From positions 34,476,425-34,540,424 of the forward strand of contig OX457061.1 of NCBI GenBank assembly GCA_949752795.1: 64,000 bases of DNA, in the 5' to 3' direction. The stretch is from Hyperoodon ampullatus. Taxonomy: Eukaryota; Chordata; Mammalia; Artiodactyla; Ziphiidae. This document shows, piece after piece, positions 1-12,869 of the stretch. A model generated the notes under the pieces. It ran no database searches. It was given only the letters and a program-made list of their open reading frames with translations, and was not told where the DNA came from. How positions within the stretch are numbered: the first letter of the stretch is position 1; each line of letters opens with the position of its first letter. A program made the position numbers and the translations under genes.

Positions 1-84
1 CATGTGAACGTACACTGTGAACGCCTCATGCAGCATTTTCCAAAAGTGATGGACCCAATAATTCTCCTTTCCTGGAGAGTCTGA

Positions 85-215
85 TAAACACAATATGCTG
101 GGAACCACCCCCAGAGATTCTGATGCAGTAGGTCTGGGGTGGGGCTGGGACTCTGCATGAACAAGTTTTGCAGGTGACACTGATGCTGCCAGGCAGCAGG
201 GCCACCTGCAAGCAG
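85..215. mobile_element. MER5A-like DNA-transposon fragment
   Basis: 'cccccagagattctgatgca' and 'gtaggtctggggtggggctg' are the characteristic centre of MER5A. Confidence 0.6.
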
Positions 216-802
216 CACTGGTCCAGCCTCCCTAGCATTCCCAGCCAGGTCTGCCTCACAAGGAAACCAATATGGTAAAACAGGCAAAAATAAGTGTTAA
301 ATTTTGTAAACACAAGGTTAAATTAAAAAGCGTTTCTATAAATCTCTCTGTGTCTCATGTCTGGAAAAGAAACGGCCTTTGCAACACAGAAACATTTAGA
401 AGTATTACTTCACTAGTTTAACTTGCTTTTAAATGTTACATGAATATCAAGTGCTTATGATCAAACTGCACTGTTGTCCTACAGGATCCCCAGCAAACTT
501 GGTAAGAACTATCAAGAACTAACTGCTCTCATCTGCCCCGTTCTCAATGGATTTATTCCCATCACTCCATTCGCCGCACTTTCTCGAGGAGCAAGGCTAG
601 CAATCTCACTAAGAGATAACTTTATGCAAACTGAATTCACCAACTATGTTTCTGAAAGAGCTTCACACATAAACACCAATTAAGACTGATCTGAAATTCA
701 AATCATGAAAGGAACGTTTGCCTTTACAAAGCTGGCATTAAAAAAAAATCTCAAGCTTAACCGTAAATGCAACAAGGCAGGTGCCAGTTTACTTAGGAAG
801 GA

Positions 803-1025
803 CTGTGGTAGGTTAGGGCAGAGGTGGGTAAACACGGCCCTCAGCCTAAATCCCACACTGTCTATTTTCATAAATGAGCTTTATGGGAACACAATCAGGC
901 CCATTCACTTCTGTATCGTCTGTGGCTGCTTTCAAGCTACCATGGCAGAGTTGAGTAGTTGTGACAGAGACCACAAAGCTGAAAATACTATCTGGCCCTT
1001 TACAGAAAGAGCTTACCGACCCCTA
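803..1025 (+). mobile_element. Old DNA-transposon fossil (hAT/MER-like)
   Basis: 'tggctgctttcaagctacca', 'cagagttgagtagttgtgac' and 'tatctggccctttacagaaa' belong to a common non-autonomous mammalian DNA transposon. A second copy of the family lies at 9890-10100. I do not assign a family name. Confidence 0.6.
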
Positions 1026-1239
1026 GGTTTAGAAGAAGATCCATCACCACAAAAAGCAACCCTCCACCCCATCCCTGGAAAAAAAAAAAATCCTTTCAAA
1101 AAATCCCACAACAAAAGTCCCTGAGCTTTAGTCTTATTTTTAGTAAATGAATTCTCAGGACAGGAAAACGTTACTTAGAAATTTTAAGTAACATTTCAAA
1201 CATAAAACCAAACCCAAAATATCTGAGGTTAGAATGACT

Positions 1240-1266
1240 AAAACAAAACAAAACAAAACAAAAAAC
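1240..1266. repeat. (AAAAC)n microsatellite
   Basis: About five units of aaaac, followed by an A run and CCCC. Confidence 0.9.
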
Positions 1267-1468
1267 CCCACCCAGTTCATTTTTATTTCGTCAAGCATAA
1301 CTTTAGTACATCCAGACCCATCACCGGCTTATTTTGCTTTGCAAGTTATTCATCTCTTCCAGGACAAGACAACTCTTTAACAGTTGTTTCTGATGCAGAA
1401 TTTCAATTCATAACTAAGTAGAAAAGGAGAGCTTGGGAAAGGACGGCTCTATGAGCTCAGGTACTTAC

Positions 1469-1533
1469 CTGATGTTTGGAGAGTGCGGGTGCCACCGAGG
1501 CTGGCTGGGGTGAAGATTGGGGTGATACTGAGG
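1469..1533 (-). CDS. EPB41L4B: EPB41L4B exon 15 (C-terminal tail)
   Basis: This 65-nt exon encodes PQYHPNLHPSQPRWHPHSPN, then I and two bases (AG) of the next codon. The segment is rich in Pro and His and probably disordered. The acceptor is ...tatttctag and the donor gtaagt is strong. In the gene as I know it, short and long isoforms diverge right after this segment. The next exon is not in 1-1468 and must lie before the window. Confidence 0.93.
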
Positions 1534-4089
1534 CTAGAAATAAAACACCAAACTCGATTATTAGATGCCCTTTGCTTTCAATGGTCTTCACCGGCTGTGA
1601 ATGGAGAGGCTCTTACTGAACCCTGGCTGGGGGAGCGCACGTTTCCCAGGATATCACGTTTCCCCCGTGACAAAGGCTGGGGGCTGCCCTCCAAGAAGAA
1701 AGCGGAAGGCATCTGCCTTGAAAGGGTGTCCTAGAGCGCCCAGGCAAGGCAATATTCATCTCTCCCAAGGGAACCCACGGAAGGGGCCAGAGAGACGGAG
1801 AGAATGCGGGTAATTTATTCTTTAGAAACAATTTCTGTCGTTGCTGAAAATGACAACTGTGTGTAAACAGTTACATCTGCAAACAGACAAGGACTGGACA
1901 GAGGATGCCAAGGCAGCAGGACTCTGGGCGAACTCTTTCTCTCTTGTTAAAAAATTCTTTTCTAAAATGTGATCCAAAACAAAACACCCAACCCCCCACC
2001 CCACCCCCGCCCCGGAAACAAACAAACAAAACCCCAAACCATCCAGAGCACCATTATCCTGATAAAACAGAAGGAAAGAAGTAGTTTGCCCATTTTAACA
2101 TGAGAAAATGGATCCAGACTGATGACTCACAAAACGGCCCGGGCCCGGGATGAAGATATAAGGCTGGCCTGGGTGGGTGGCAGGCTGCCTGCCAGTCCAC
2201 TTCTGGCCTGCAGAGGGCAGCGGTCTCAGACTGTGTCAGAAGCCCTGGGGCTTTTCAAGGATAAATTTTCTATGGGGCAAATTAGGTTCTCCTGACATTT
2301 AAGTCACCACAGGCTTGCCACCATTATTCTTTAAATTATTTCTTTCCCTTCTTCTTCTTCCCTGCTGTTCTGGTTAATAAGCAGAAGTCCATTCTCTATT
2401 ATGAAAAATTCTCAGCAATTCTGTTCATTCCATTTTCATGGACCTGCAATGCCCTCATTGACTATTCTGTATTCCAGTGGCCCCTCTCCTTCAAGGATGC
2501 CTGTCAGCAAGTCCACAGCCCCCAAAGGACATCCTACTGGAAAGAGGAACCTGGAGAAAACATTTCAGTGGCAGAATCTGAAAGCTGACCAGGGCTTTAG
2601 AATCTCCTGGAAATAGTCGCTTCATATTTCTCTCTCTTAGGGGATACAGAAACCCAGAGGTGATAGATGATTTGCCCAACGCTGAACCGTTTCAGGCGTT
2701 TTGGCCATACAGCCAAGGCCCCAAAAGAGGCTCCACCAACTGGGTCTTGAACAAAAGAGAGTAACCTAGAAGAGAAGTGGACCTTCTATTCTATATACCT
2801 TGTCTTCAAACACAACCAAATCAGATGCATTGGAGAGAGGTGGGCACCTTATCCATAGAGACTTGGAAGGAGGATATTCCAGAACCTTCCTTGGTCTCCT
2901 TTGGTAATTTATACACCCTCTAAAGCTGTCAAGGAGTATTTTTTAATGTTAACCCACATGGTTCTCAACCAGGACCGTTACATCTCCCTGGGGACAACTG
3001 GAAATGAGTATGTGCAGTTTTGCTAGTCACAATGACTTGAGGGTTACCTGTAACTCTTGGGCAGAGAAGAGGGAAGCTAAACTTCATGTAAGTCTAAGGA
3101 CAGTCCCAAGCAGTGAAGAACTGTCCGTCTCCAAATGCCAATAGTGCTCCCATCAAGGACACAGCAATCCGTCCTTTGCATTCGGCTAAGCTTGCTGAGC
3201 TCAGAGTAACACCAATGCTGCAATACCACCTTCCCGGAAACCTTTCTCAGTGCTCAGATGCTTACCGGGCCACCTCTCAGGATGTTCTCTTCCTGGTCAA
3301 TTTACTCCCATCATGGCACCTCTAAAGGCTGGCAAGGAGCAGAGGGCCAGTGGTTGCCAAAGATGTTAAGAGAAGAACAACATCCAGGTAACAGTTGTCA
3401 TGGATTTGATTTCAATGAACAATCGCCTTGACGTTCACTCTACCTGCGAGGCTGCTGGGGCAAGGGCAGCACTGAGCTGGGAATGCTTTGCTTTGTTTAT
3501 TTTATTTTTTTTCCTCCCCTTCAAGCACTAATCACCCATCAACAACATTCTAGCCACTCACATCTGAAAGTCCGACCAAAAAAAAAAAAAAATCTCTGAC
3601 TAAGAAGATTCAAGAACCCAAAGGCAGCAGCAAGGAGATCAGCAAAGCTGGCCTTTCCCCTACCAGGCGCAAAGCACTTTTTACACTAATTCTCTACAAC
3701 TCGGAAGTCAGGTCCAGGTTCTGCGCATCAGGCATAAGATTTCATGCACAGAAGATGATATCACAAAATTCTTCAGAAACATAATATGGAGGTGTCATAA
3801 AGATAATGTACACTGGGATCCCTACCCCCACCTAAGGAGTTAATATCTACAATAATGAGACTGATTAGATCCAGAAAGAGGCTGCTTAGAATAAGGATCC
3901 AAAGTGAACTCATCATGGAGTAGTTTTATTGTGACATTCAAAACCAGACTGGTGGTAGGGCAGAGAAACTCAGGAGAGGAGTGTCCCTTGGACATTCACA
4001 CCCACCCAGGACAAGAAAGCTGGCCACCATGTTAGGGGTCATCAGACATGGATGCTGCCTCTCAGCACATGATAACCTGTGAAGCCAGG

Positions 4090-4290
4090 GACACATCATT
4101 AGCTCAGGGCCCCCACCTGGCTGCTCCTCAGAACCACCTTAGAGAGGCACCACAGCTTGCCAATACCCAGATCCCACCCACCCTAGAGTTTCTGATTCAA
4201 CCAGTCCAGGCTGAGGCCCAAGCACCAATTATTTTTTTAAAGCTTGCCAGATGGTTCTAACATGCAGCAGGGCTGAGAACCACTGGTGCT
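4090..4290. mobile_element. MER5A-like DNA-transposon fragment
   Basis: 'agagtttctgattcaaccag', '...aggcccaagcaccaatta' and the terminal 'gctgagaaccactgg' fit MER5A. Confidence 0.6.
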
Positions 4291-4407
4291 GGTGATTTCT
4301 AATCAAGGGGCTCAAAGAAGGCTTTGTGGAGGTGACAGCTTCCCAGCAGACAAGTGTGGGCCAAGAACAGTGGGAAAAAATTATGGGGCAACAATGATGT
4401 GATTCTC

Positions 4408-6474
4408 CCTAAAGATGCTACCAGAAAACTACTAGAGCTAATCAATGAATTTGGTAAAGTAGCAGGATACAAAATTAATGCACAGAAATCTCTTGCATTC
4501 CTATATACCTAATGATGAAAAATGTGAAAGAGAAATTAAGGAAACACTCCCATTTACCATTGCAAGAAAAAAGAATAAAATAACTAGGAATAAACCTACC
4601 TAAGGAGACAAAAGACCTGTATGCAGAAAACTATAAGACACTGATGAAAGAAATTAAAGATGATACAAATAGACGGAAAGATACACCATGTCCTTGGATT
4701 GGAAGAATCAACATTGTGAAAATGACTATACTACCCAAAGCAATCTACAGATTCAGTGCAATCCCTATCAAACTACCAATGGCATTTTTCACAGAACTAC
4801 AACAAAAATTTTCACAATTTGTATGGAAACACAAAAGACCCTGAAGAGCCAAAGCAATCTTGAGAAAGAAAAATGGAGCTGGAGGAATCAGGCTCCCTGA
4901 CTTCAGACTATACTACAAAGCTACAGTAATCAAGACAGTATGGTATTGGCACAAAAAGAGAAATATAGATCAATGGAACAGGATAGAAAGCCCAGAGATA
5001 AACCCACGTACATATGGTCACCTTATTTTTGATAAAGGAAGCAAGAGTATACAATGGAGAAAAGACAGCCTCTTCAATAACTGGTGCTGGGAAAACTGGA
5101 CAGTTACATGTAAAAGAATGAAAACTCCCTAACACCGTACACAAAAATAAACTCAAAATGGATTAAAGACCTAAATGTAAGGCCAGACACTATCAAACTC
5201 TTAGAGGAAAACATAGGCAGAACACTCTATGACATAAATCACAGCAAGATCCTTTTTGACCCACCTCCTAGAGAAATGGAAATAAAAAGAAAAATAAACA
5301 AATGGGACCTAATGAAACTTAAAAGCTTTTGCACAGCAAAGGAAATCATAAACAAGACGAAAAGACAACCCTCAGAATGGGAGAAAATATTTGCAAAGGA
5401 AGCAACTGACAAAGGATTAATCTCCAAAATATACAAGCAGCTCATGCAGCTCAATATCAAAAAAACCAAACAACCCAATCCAAAAATAGGCAGAAGACCT
5501 AAATAGACATTTCTCCAAAGAAGACATACAGATTGCCAAGAAACACAAGAAAGGATGCTCAACATTACTAATCATTAGAGAAATGCAAATCAACACTACA
5601 ATGAGGTATCACCTCACACCGGTCAGAATGGCCATCATCAAAAAATCTACAAACAATAAATGCTGGAGAGGGTGTGGAGAAAAGGGAACCCGCCTGCACT
5701 GTTGGTGGGAATGTAAATTGATACAGCCACTATGGAGAACAGTATGGAGGTTCCTTAAAAAACTAAAAATAGAACTACCATACGACCCAGCAATCCCACT
5801 ACTGGGCATATACTCTGAGAAAACCATAATTCAAAAAGAGTCATGTATCACAATGTTCATTGCAGCTCTATTTACAATAGCCAGGACATGGAAGCAACCT
5901 AAATGTCCATCAACAGATGAATGGATAAAGAAGATGTGGCACATATATACAACGGAATATTACTCAGCCATAGAAAGAAACGAAATTGAGTTATTTGTAG
6001 TGAGGTGGATGGACCTAGAGTCTGTCATACAGAGTGAAGTAAGTCAGAAAAAGAAAAACAAATACCGTATGCTAACACATATACATGGAATCTAAAAAAA
6101 AAAAAAAAAAAAAAGGTCATGAAGAACCTAGGGGCAAGATGGGAATAAAGACATAGACCTACTAGAGAACAGACTTGAGGATATGGGGAGGGGGAAGGGT
6201 AAGCTGTGACAAAGTGAGAGAGTGGCATGGACATATATACACTACCAAACGTAAAATAGATAGCTAGTGGGAAGCAGCCGCATAGCACAGGGAGATCAGC
6301 TCGGTGCTCTGTGACCACCTAGAGGGGTAGGATGGGGAGGGTGGGAGGGGCACGCAAGAGGGAGGAGATATGGAGATATATGTATACCTATAGCTGATTC
6401 ACTTTGTTATACAGCAGAAACTAACACAACAATGTAAAGCAATTATACTCCAATAAAGATGTTTTAAAAAACAC
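4408..6474 (+). mobile_element. LINE-1, 5'-truncated, with target-site duplication
   Basis: The copy holds the C-terminal part of ORF2 (reverse-transcriptase C-terminal region and downstream) and the 3'UTR. ORF2 is broken into separate open stretches (about 4644-4844, 4860-5132, 5276-5506 and 5583-6095) by stops and frameshifts, so it is dead. An A run of about 21 lies at the ORF2/3'UTR border (6094-6114). The end has an 'aataaagatg' motif and only a short A-rich tail. A perfect 12-bp duplication, gatgtgattctc, flanks it at 4396-4407 and 6475-6486. Confidence 0.93.
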
Positions 6475-7324
6475 GATGTGATTCTCTAAGAACTGAACAC
6501 ATGATGTATGAGAAGGAGCAGGGACAATAAATGTAGAAAAGTTAAGCTGGACCCAGGTTTAAGAAGGCTGCGAACAGCCAGCGAGAGCTACCCACAGCAG
6601 TGGCTGGTGGGCAGGCAGGGGGTTCGGGCCTTGACGGTCATCCTGTGAAAGAGCAGAACATCAGCCATGGAAACCCATCTCCGCTCCTTCTGCAGGCAAC
6701 AGGCCTAGCACAGTGCTTTACAAAGCAGGTTCTAGAAACCACTATTCCACTGATGGAAATGAACACACCACCAACAGAAGTGGTGGGGGAAGCCAGCTTT
6801 TCTTATGGTGGGAAGGTTGTCCAACAGTCAAATGACTTGCGGAAACACTGGACTTAAAAAAATAAAACGTGTGTTCCTTGAAGGATTTTTCAGCACTTTT
6901 GACATCCCAATGGGCACCATAAGGTCCAAGAAGGGAATGAAGGATGCAGCATTTCCCAAACATGTGACCAAGACATCCTTTCCTGGGGGCACATCTCCAG
7001 GGACTCATGTTTCCTGGGCCTAGAACACGGACAAAAAATGGCCTCACTTGAGTGCCCCCGAGAGGCTGTGTTTGACCACCCAGAAACTTAGAACATATAT
7101 CCCTGCTGCTTGCCAGTGTACAAGGTTAAGAAAAACAGGCAGCTCAGATGACCAAGAGGAAGCAGGGGTCAGGGGAGAAGGCTCTCCTCTTACTGTTTTC
7201 TCAGAAAAACATGTACTGCTGTTATTTCTTCCAAACCTGATTATAAGCGCAATGACTGCTCAGTGTGGAAAATTTAGACACTTTAAGAAGTATGACATGA
7301 AAACCTTTAAAAGCAATAGCTCAC

Positions 7325-7358
7325 CTGGTAATTATGGACTTCAGGATTTGTTTTAGAG
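7325..7358 (-). CDS. EPB41L4B: EPB41L4B exon 14 (34-nt exon, C-terminal tail)
   Basis: This 34-nt exon encodes (C)SKTNPEVHNYQ. The acceptor has a long T run (ctttttttttag) and the donor is gtgagc after CAG. The phase is consistent with exon 13 (two bases carried in) and exon 15 (none carried out). Confidence 0.91.
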
Positions 7359-7879
7359 CTAAAAAAAAAGAAAAGAAAAATTGTAATATAACAGGTTGTA
7401 AAGCGGCATTATTACTGATTTATTTAACAGTTGTAAACTAATCTTAGGTGCTAGCTACTCTGTTAGCAACTTTTACAAAATACTATTTCTTTTTGGTTAC
7501 TAGCAGCTTAAATGAACATATAATTGGGGAGCAGCTCTCATTCGTCACTTTAGAGCTCACAAGTAGAAACATGTAGGTCATATTCCAGACCCGTGCTTAT
7601 AATGTTATATTTTGGTGGCAAAAAGGAGGTCCTTTCAGTTGGGCAAACTAAATAATTTTAGCTCCCATTCCAGGCCTGCCCTGGCATTGTTGGGTGGCCC
7701 ATGGTACCGGGCAGCTCCAGTGATGCCCAGGGCTTTCTCCAGCTCAAGGGAGGGCCACAAGCCACTTCTGAGCATACACCACTGTGGGTCCCACTGCTCT
7801 CAACAATGCTGCCATGATGTGGCCACCACTCTGGAATGTTCATTCCGCATAAGGTTCTGTACTGGGAACTTCACATCTG

Positions 7880-8075
7880 TTATTATTTAATCCACACAAC
7901 AAGGCTATGAGGTCAATAAATGTTACCACCTCATTTTACAGATAAAGGAACTGTTGCCTAACAGAGATGTTAGGACACTTGCTAGCTAGTCCATGGCCGC
8001 ACCATGACCGGAACTGACATTTGCAAAACCCCTAGGCCAGTATCCTTTCCACCAAGCCACGCTGGCTCTCTGAGA
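7880..8075 (-). mobile_element. MIR
   Basis: 'accacctcattttacagata' and what follows are the reverse complement of the MIR core. Confidence 0.6.
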
Positions 8076-9714
8076 ACCTGCGGAAAGGTTCCAGGCTCCT
8101 CATGCATGATCCTATTTTGATGGAATCTGAAGTATAACTACTCTGGTCAAAAGTATGGGTGGAGACGATTGGTGCAAAACACAATGTATTCAATACGCAA
8201 GCTCGGCATCTGCCAGAAAAACCACAGACCAACCCAGCACCATCATCGGGCTAGGCTGCTAGGGTGGCGTGTTCAAAATCAAGGTTTACTGCTCCTCCAG
8301 CAATGAGAGGAAAACATTTCATTGTCATGAGTCTTGCTTAGGGTCTAAATAACCCTGTGTTCCAGTTTTCATAGAGGGCCAGTGCACAGAGCCAGGCTCT
8401 GGGCCAGATTCACCCCCGGCTGCATTTCACCAGGAGGGCTAAGTGTTCTGCAAGGTGCTATTTTCCTGGCATCACCTCTGCGCCCAGAGCACAGTTTCAT
8501 CCCCAGCTCCCACAGAAATCCTCCCCACCCCCAGGATCCCACAGGCTATGAAGAGCAACTGAAGAGCTGTGAACAGTGGTTATTAGCTCATTTGTTCCTA
8601 AAGGGTATATTTACTGGGTGGTTTTTTTGTGTGTGTGGTGGAGATTTGGGTTTTTAGTTTATTTTGGTTCTCAATATATATAATCTCTACTAGACGCTAA
8701 GAGGAAAATGTAATTTTATGAGGGAAAAACAAACAAGCAAAACACTCACTTCCTTAGAGAGCAAAGGAAAGAAATGTAACTCACAAGCCCCTGAGAATTA
8801 AAAACAAGACATGCTGACAGGCATACTTTCAGCATACTACCCGCCATAGGGATCCTGGAAACAGGGCAAGCTTGCAGGCCTAAAACTAACCCATGCAGGA
8901 TCCCTGCCACCTCCTCCCATCCTCAGGGGTCCAGGCCTGATGCATAGCAGTTCAACAGGACCCTGGAGTCCTTCGTGAGATGCTGAGAACTGAACCCAGA
9001 CAGAAGAGCCAGACATCTGATGCCCAGCCGAATGGCACTGCAAGCAGCGTCTGCAATCAGAGTGCCAGGCTGAGTTTCCAGCTGTGACACAACGGCCAGC
9101 TACATTCTCCAGAACCTTGGGGCCCTTGGAGGTGTCTTGGGGCTGCCTGTGGGATGCAGGGGGTGGGTGAGCAGCAGGTGCCAGCCCTGCCCTCCCCTCC
9201 CTGCTCGGTGTCACCCAGAGCAGTCCCGCTTTGGTCTGTTCTCTGTACTGGGCTTCCATGACAGGTTTCTCCTAGTGGGCCAAAATCAAAAGCTAAAAAA
9301 TTTCGAAAAACACTTGATCTAGCCCAACCTCTTTGTTTTCAGATGAGAAAAAGGCCGCCCCAGAGCTGAGTTAAGAGAAATGCCAGGGCTGGGCGGGAGG
9401 CCTCCTGATCCCTGATCACTAACACACTCCTCCACACGCCGCACTCTACCAACTGCCCAGGGCGTACGGCACACCAAGATATGCTGACCTCAAAGACCAC
9501 CCTTGCCAGTAGCCTGAGACCTGTGCCTGGGATGACCAGAGACTAACCAGATGGGGCTACCAGAGGCTGGAGCTTGGACACAAGGGCCGAAACAATTACA
9601 TAGTCTGTGGTTCTCTAGCATGACAGCTGTCCACTGAGGTCGAAACTCACATAAGAAAACAACTGTTTCAGGGAGAGAAAGAGAAGTACACACCAGGTGG
9701 GACAGTGTCCTCTT

Positions 9715-9860
9715 GGGCAGCACACGAGACTCACCTGGGAGCTTTAAAACCACAGATGTCCAGGTCCTCACCCGGAGACTGATTTGATTAGCCTGGGGTG
9801 TGGCCTGGCTGAGGGTTTCAAAGCTCAGCAGGTGATTCCATTGTACAGGAAAGATCAAGG
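9715..9860. mobile_element. MER5A-like DNA-transposon fragment
   Basis: 'actcacctgggagctttaaa' and 'cagcaggtgattccattgta' are MER5A-like arms. Confidence 0.55.
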
Positions 9861-9889
9861 CCACCTGTGCTGGAGAAGGGGGCGGCCAA

Positions 9890-10100
9890 CCACGCCCCAT
9901 GGGCCAAATCTGGCCCACCTGCTTTTGTGAGTAAAGTTTAATCAGAACACGCTGGAGTCATTCATTTACATACTGTCTATGCTGCTTTCATGCTCCGGGG
10001 GGCAGGGTGGAATGGTCCTGAGAGAGACAGCAGAGCCTGTGATGTCTAAAATATTTACGACCAGGCACTTTACAGAAAAAGTTTGTTGACACCGGTGCTA
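9890..10100 (+). mobile_element. Old DNA-transposon fossil, same family as 803-1025
   Basis: 'ccatgggccaaatctggccc', 'ctgtctatgctgctttcatg' and 'ggcactttacagaaaaagtt' line up with the copy at 803-1025. The middle part is partly deleted. Confidence 0.6.
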
Positions 10101-10579
10101 GAGTTTCAGCCTTGTGACAAGTTCTCTTCCTACAGGAATTTCACTGGGTGTTGATAAAGGTCGTCTACATTGTATGACATGAAACCCGCACGTCACTGAG
10201 CGGATCCAGTTTTTGTTCTCGGGGAGCTTTTGCTCAAGAGAACGGCCTTTCTTTCCCATCACTGCCTGCAGTGCCGTTAGCACACTGTGCCATACACATT
10301 CCTATCACCTTTATCACTCACTGTTACAATACACAAAGCACAAAGCCACTCAAACAAAGCATCTGTGTTTTCCAAAAAAACAAACTGTCTTGGAACATTC
10401 TACTGTGTACTTATTGAAAGCCAGGCGGACGGTATAGCCAGGCAGCAGCAAAAGGGGGTGGAGAGGAAACCATCAGGTGCTTCACTCTGTGATTTAACTG
10501 TATTAAGGAAAAAGTCAACATTGCAAACAAATACAGTAATTCGAGAGCAGAGCCATACCCGGACTCTGGGGGCACTTAC

Positions 10580-10610
10580 CAGAACTGAGCTGCTATCATC
10601 GGGTTGCTTG
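10580..10610 (-). CDS. EPB41L4B: EPB41L4B exon 13 (31-nt exon, C-terminal tail)
   Basis: This 31-nt exon encodes (A)SNPMIAAQF(C). It was found between a pyrimidine-poor acceptor (cctttaaag) and a strong donor (gtaagt). The split codons G|CA at the front and TG|C at the back agree with exons 12 and 14. The position matches the start of the tail in the EPB41L4B protein as I remember it. Confidence 0.9.
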
Positions 10611-12869
10611 CTTTAAAGGAAAAACAGAAAAGTATGACATCTTAGAGAGTTTTACCACTTTTTACCATTTTTACCACTTGTTACCAATGATCAGGGAAGA
10701 GATTCCTGTGATCTCAGAGCAGTCCCAACCCCAGGAGGCAGAATCTTCATCTTGGCTACCTCTCCTTTCTGGAGGAAAAGTAAATCACCTCCCGCTGTGC
10801 CCCACCCTCCAATTCACTCAAAACATGCTCACTGAGCTAGTTCCCAGGACCAGGAGTCCTAGGAGGCAGAGACAGACAGTCCCTGCTCTCAAGGAGCTCA
10901 CAGTCTTGACACAGACAGAGACAGAGGCGTGAAAGATCGAAGACAGGCTGAAATACAAGCAGTAACCTGTGCAGGGGGGCTCGGGGCAGACACCTCCGAC
11001 TGGGTTCGGGGTGTGAGTCTGCGGAAGGGGTCATGGACAGAGGTAGAGCTTGTGTACCTAGACACCACTTCGTTTTTTGAAAAACGGAGCATGGAAAATC
11101 ATTAACGGTTTCACAAAGATGCTAGAACTCTGGCTGGAGAAAATGTCAGTAAAATAAAGGAGGGAAAGAGGATGAAGACCAGGAAGAGAAGTGGAGGAGA
11201 AGCACGGAACCTGGAGTCTGGAAGAGCTCTAAGGCCACCTCGTGGCATCAAGCACCCTCCCCTCTGCAGCAGCCACACCGCGGCGCCTTTCCCTTTGTGC
11301 CTGTACACCTCCAGGGACTGGGCGCTCACTCTGTAAAGAGGGGGTACTATCTTTGGATGGCCCCACCAGAAAGTTCTTCCTTCGACCGGGGTGTTTCTGG
11401 GCAACTTTGACCCAACTGGCTACGTGCACAAGCATAATAATGCTCACCAGGGAGGTGAACACAGCCCTTGGGACAGACAGCTTTCTCATCGCCCCCCCAC
11501 CCGGCCCCACCCCATCACTCATCACTCCCAGTTCCTGCAATCAATCACCCTTCACGGACCTGTCACCCTCCCTGGACACAGCCCCACCCTCTCAACCTCT
11601 GGTCTTTCTTGAAAGTGAAGCCACATTCCTTGGGCTCTGGGCAATTTTTTCCCCACGAAAGCAGCCAAGAATGGCTTTGGAGAGTTTCTGGCTGCCACGC
11701 TATTGTACCGTTGGTTCAAAAGGGAAGGAAACAGTGGGGAACACAAGGTTAGAGATTCTAGATGGGAAAGCACAGGTGCCAGGTCCCACAGAGGCCCACT
11801 AAGTCCTGAGTTATACAAGAAAAACATATGAAATGGCCAGTACAATGATATATGGGAGGGAACAAGAGTGGGGTGGGGAGATGCAGAGGTCCTGCTATAA
11901 AAGAACAAGATAGGGCTTCCCTGGTGGTGCAGTGGTTGAGAGTCCGCCTGCCGATGCAGGGGACACGGGTTCATGCCCTGGTCTGGGAGGATCCCACATG
12001 CCGCGGAACGGCTGGGCCCGTGAGCCATGGCCGCTGAGCCTGAGCGTCCGGAGCCTGTGCTCCGCAATGGGAGAGGCCACAACAGTGAGAGGCCTGCGTA
12101 CCGCAAAAAAAAAAAAAAAATTAAAAAAAAAAAAAAAAGAACAAGATAGTCCTGAATGGAGAAGCAATCAAGTGTGGACAAAGGAGAGCTAGGAAATGGG
12201 ATCTGGCGGCCGGGTTTAAATAGAAATGAGCCTGGCTTGCTCATTTGCTGACTGAACCTGTAACTGGGTACCAGGCCTCATGCAGGTGTGAGGCCACAGT
12301 AGTAAATGACAGACAAAGCTCGGGGAGTTCGGAAAAGGGGGGGTGGGGAGGGCAAGCATCCTGGGGCCTAGCTAAATTCAAGGGCACAGTGTGCTTGGAT
12401 TGACTGTGGGCCCCGAGTCTAGTCTTTAATTAGTTCTGGTTCTGCTCTTAAGTGGTCAGAATTCTGGTTAGCGCAAGACTGATGTCCCCAGTTGAAACTG
12501 GAAGATGGAGGAGAGAAGGGACTCTTCTTCCCTCCGAGACATGTCCTCATCTTCCACGGGCAAGAAACATGTTTACCTATGATATCCCTAAGGTCCCAGG
12601 TCCAACAGAAGCAAAGAGATACAAGAAAAGAAACATGGAAAAGGGGGAGAAGGAAATGAACACATCCAATGGGAAAGACTAAAGACAGCTGGATGGTGAG
12701 AGTAGCCTGATTCCCACCAAGAGAATCCCACTGGGGTTTTATCAAAAGCTTCAGAATGACAGAGAACAGCAGACAGTTCCTTCACAAACTGCTTCGCCAA
12801 ACTCCTTGGGGCTTATTAACCAACTGAACCATGGTGTAAAATTCCAAGACAGAATGAAAAGCACACCAC
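10611..12869 (-). other. EPB41L4B: Intron 12 (2.3 kb)
   Basis: It contains one CHR-type SINE (11914-12134) on the plus strand, antisense to the gene. A plus-strand open frame at 11242-11802 (186 codons) has no recognisable domain and low-complexity Pro/Ser composition, so I treat it as chance. Confidence 0.75.
11914..12134 (+). mobile_element. CHR-type SINE (short form)
   Basis: It has a tRNA-related head (ggcttccctggtggtgcagt) with a B-box-like 'gggttcatgcc', a GC-rich body and an A-rich tail broken by TT. A perfect 15-bp duplication, aaaagaacaagatag, lies at 11899-11913 and 12135-12149, so it is relatively young. It is antisense to EPB41L4B. Confidence 0.95.

Larger units (their letters stand above)
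1..1468 (-). other. EPB41L4B: Intron 15, partial (3' part outside window)
   Basis: No coding sequence was recognised here. It contains a MER5A-like fossil, a degraded DNA-transposon copy at about 803-1025 and an AAAAC repeat at 1240-1266. I looked for both possible continuations of the tail and found neither. Confidence 0.8.
1534..7324 (-). other. EPB41L4B: Intron 14 (5.8 kb)
   Basis: It holds a 2.1-kb L1 copy (4408-6474) and a MER5A-like fragment near 4090-4290. The rest, 1534-4090 and 6490-7324, shows no recognisable gene, RNA or young repeat. Confidence 0.8.
7359..10579 (-). other. EPB41L4B: Intron 13 (3.2 kb)
   Basis: It contains an antisense MIR (7880-8075), a MER5A-like copy and a degraded DNA transposon copy. 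Nothing else was recognised. ORFs on both strands look like chance open frames. Confidence 0.75.

Noticed and set aside
1..1468. Terminal exon of the short or long isoform
   Set aside because: No minus-strand sequence continuing the tail after 'HPHSPNI' was found with an acceptor in phase.
4644..6095. Open frames with reverse-transcriptase-like C-terminal protein
   Set aside because: They are remnants of L1 ORF2, broken by stops and frameshifts, so they are not host genes.
11242..11802. 186-codon plus-strand open frame
   Set aside because: No recognised domain, Pro/Ser/Leu-rich chance composition, no splice context, and it lies in an EPB41L4B intron.
11914..12134. tRNA gene in SINE heads
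   Set aside because: A- and B-box-like motifs are present, but the head cannot fold into a full tRNA and belongs to a retroposon.
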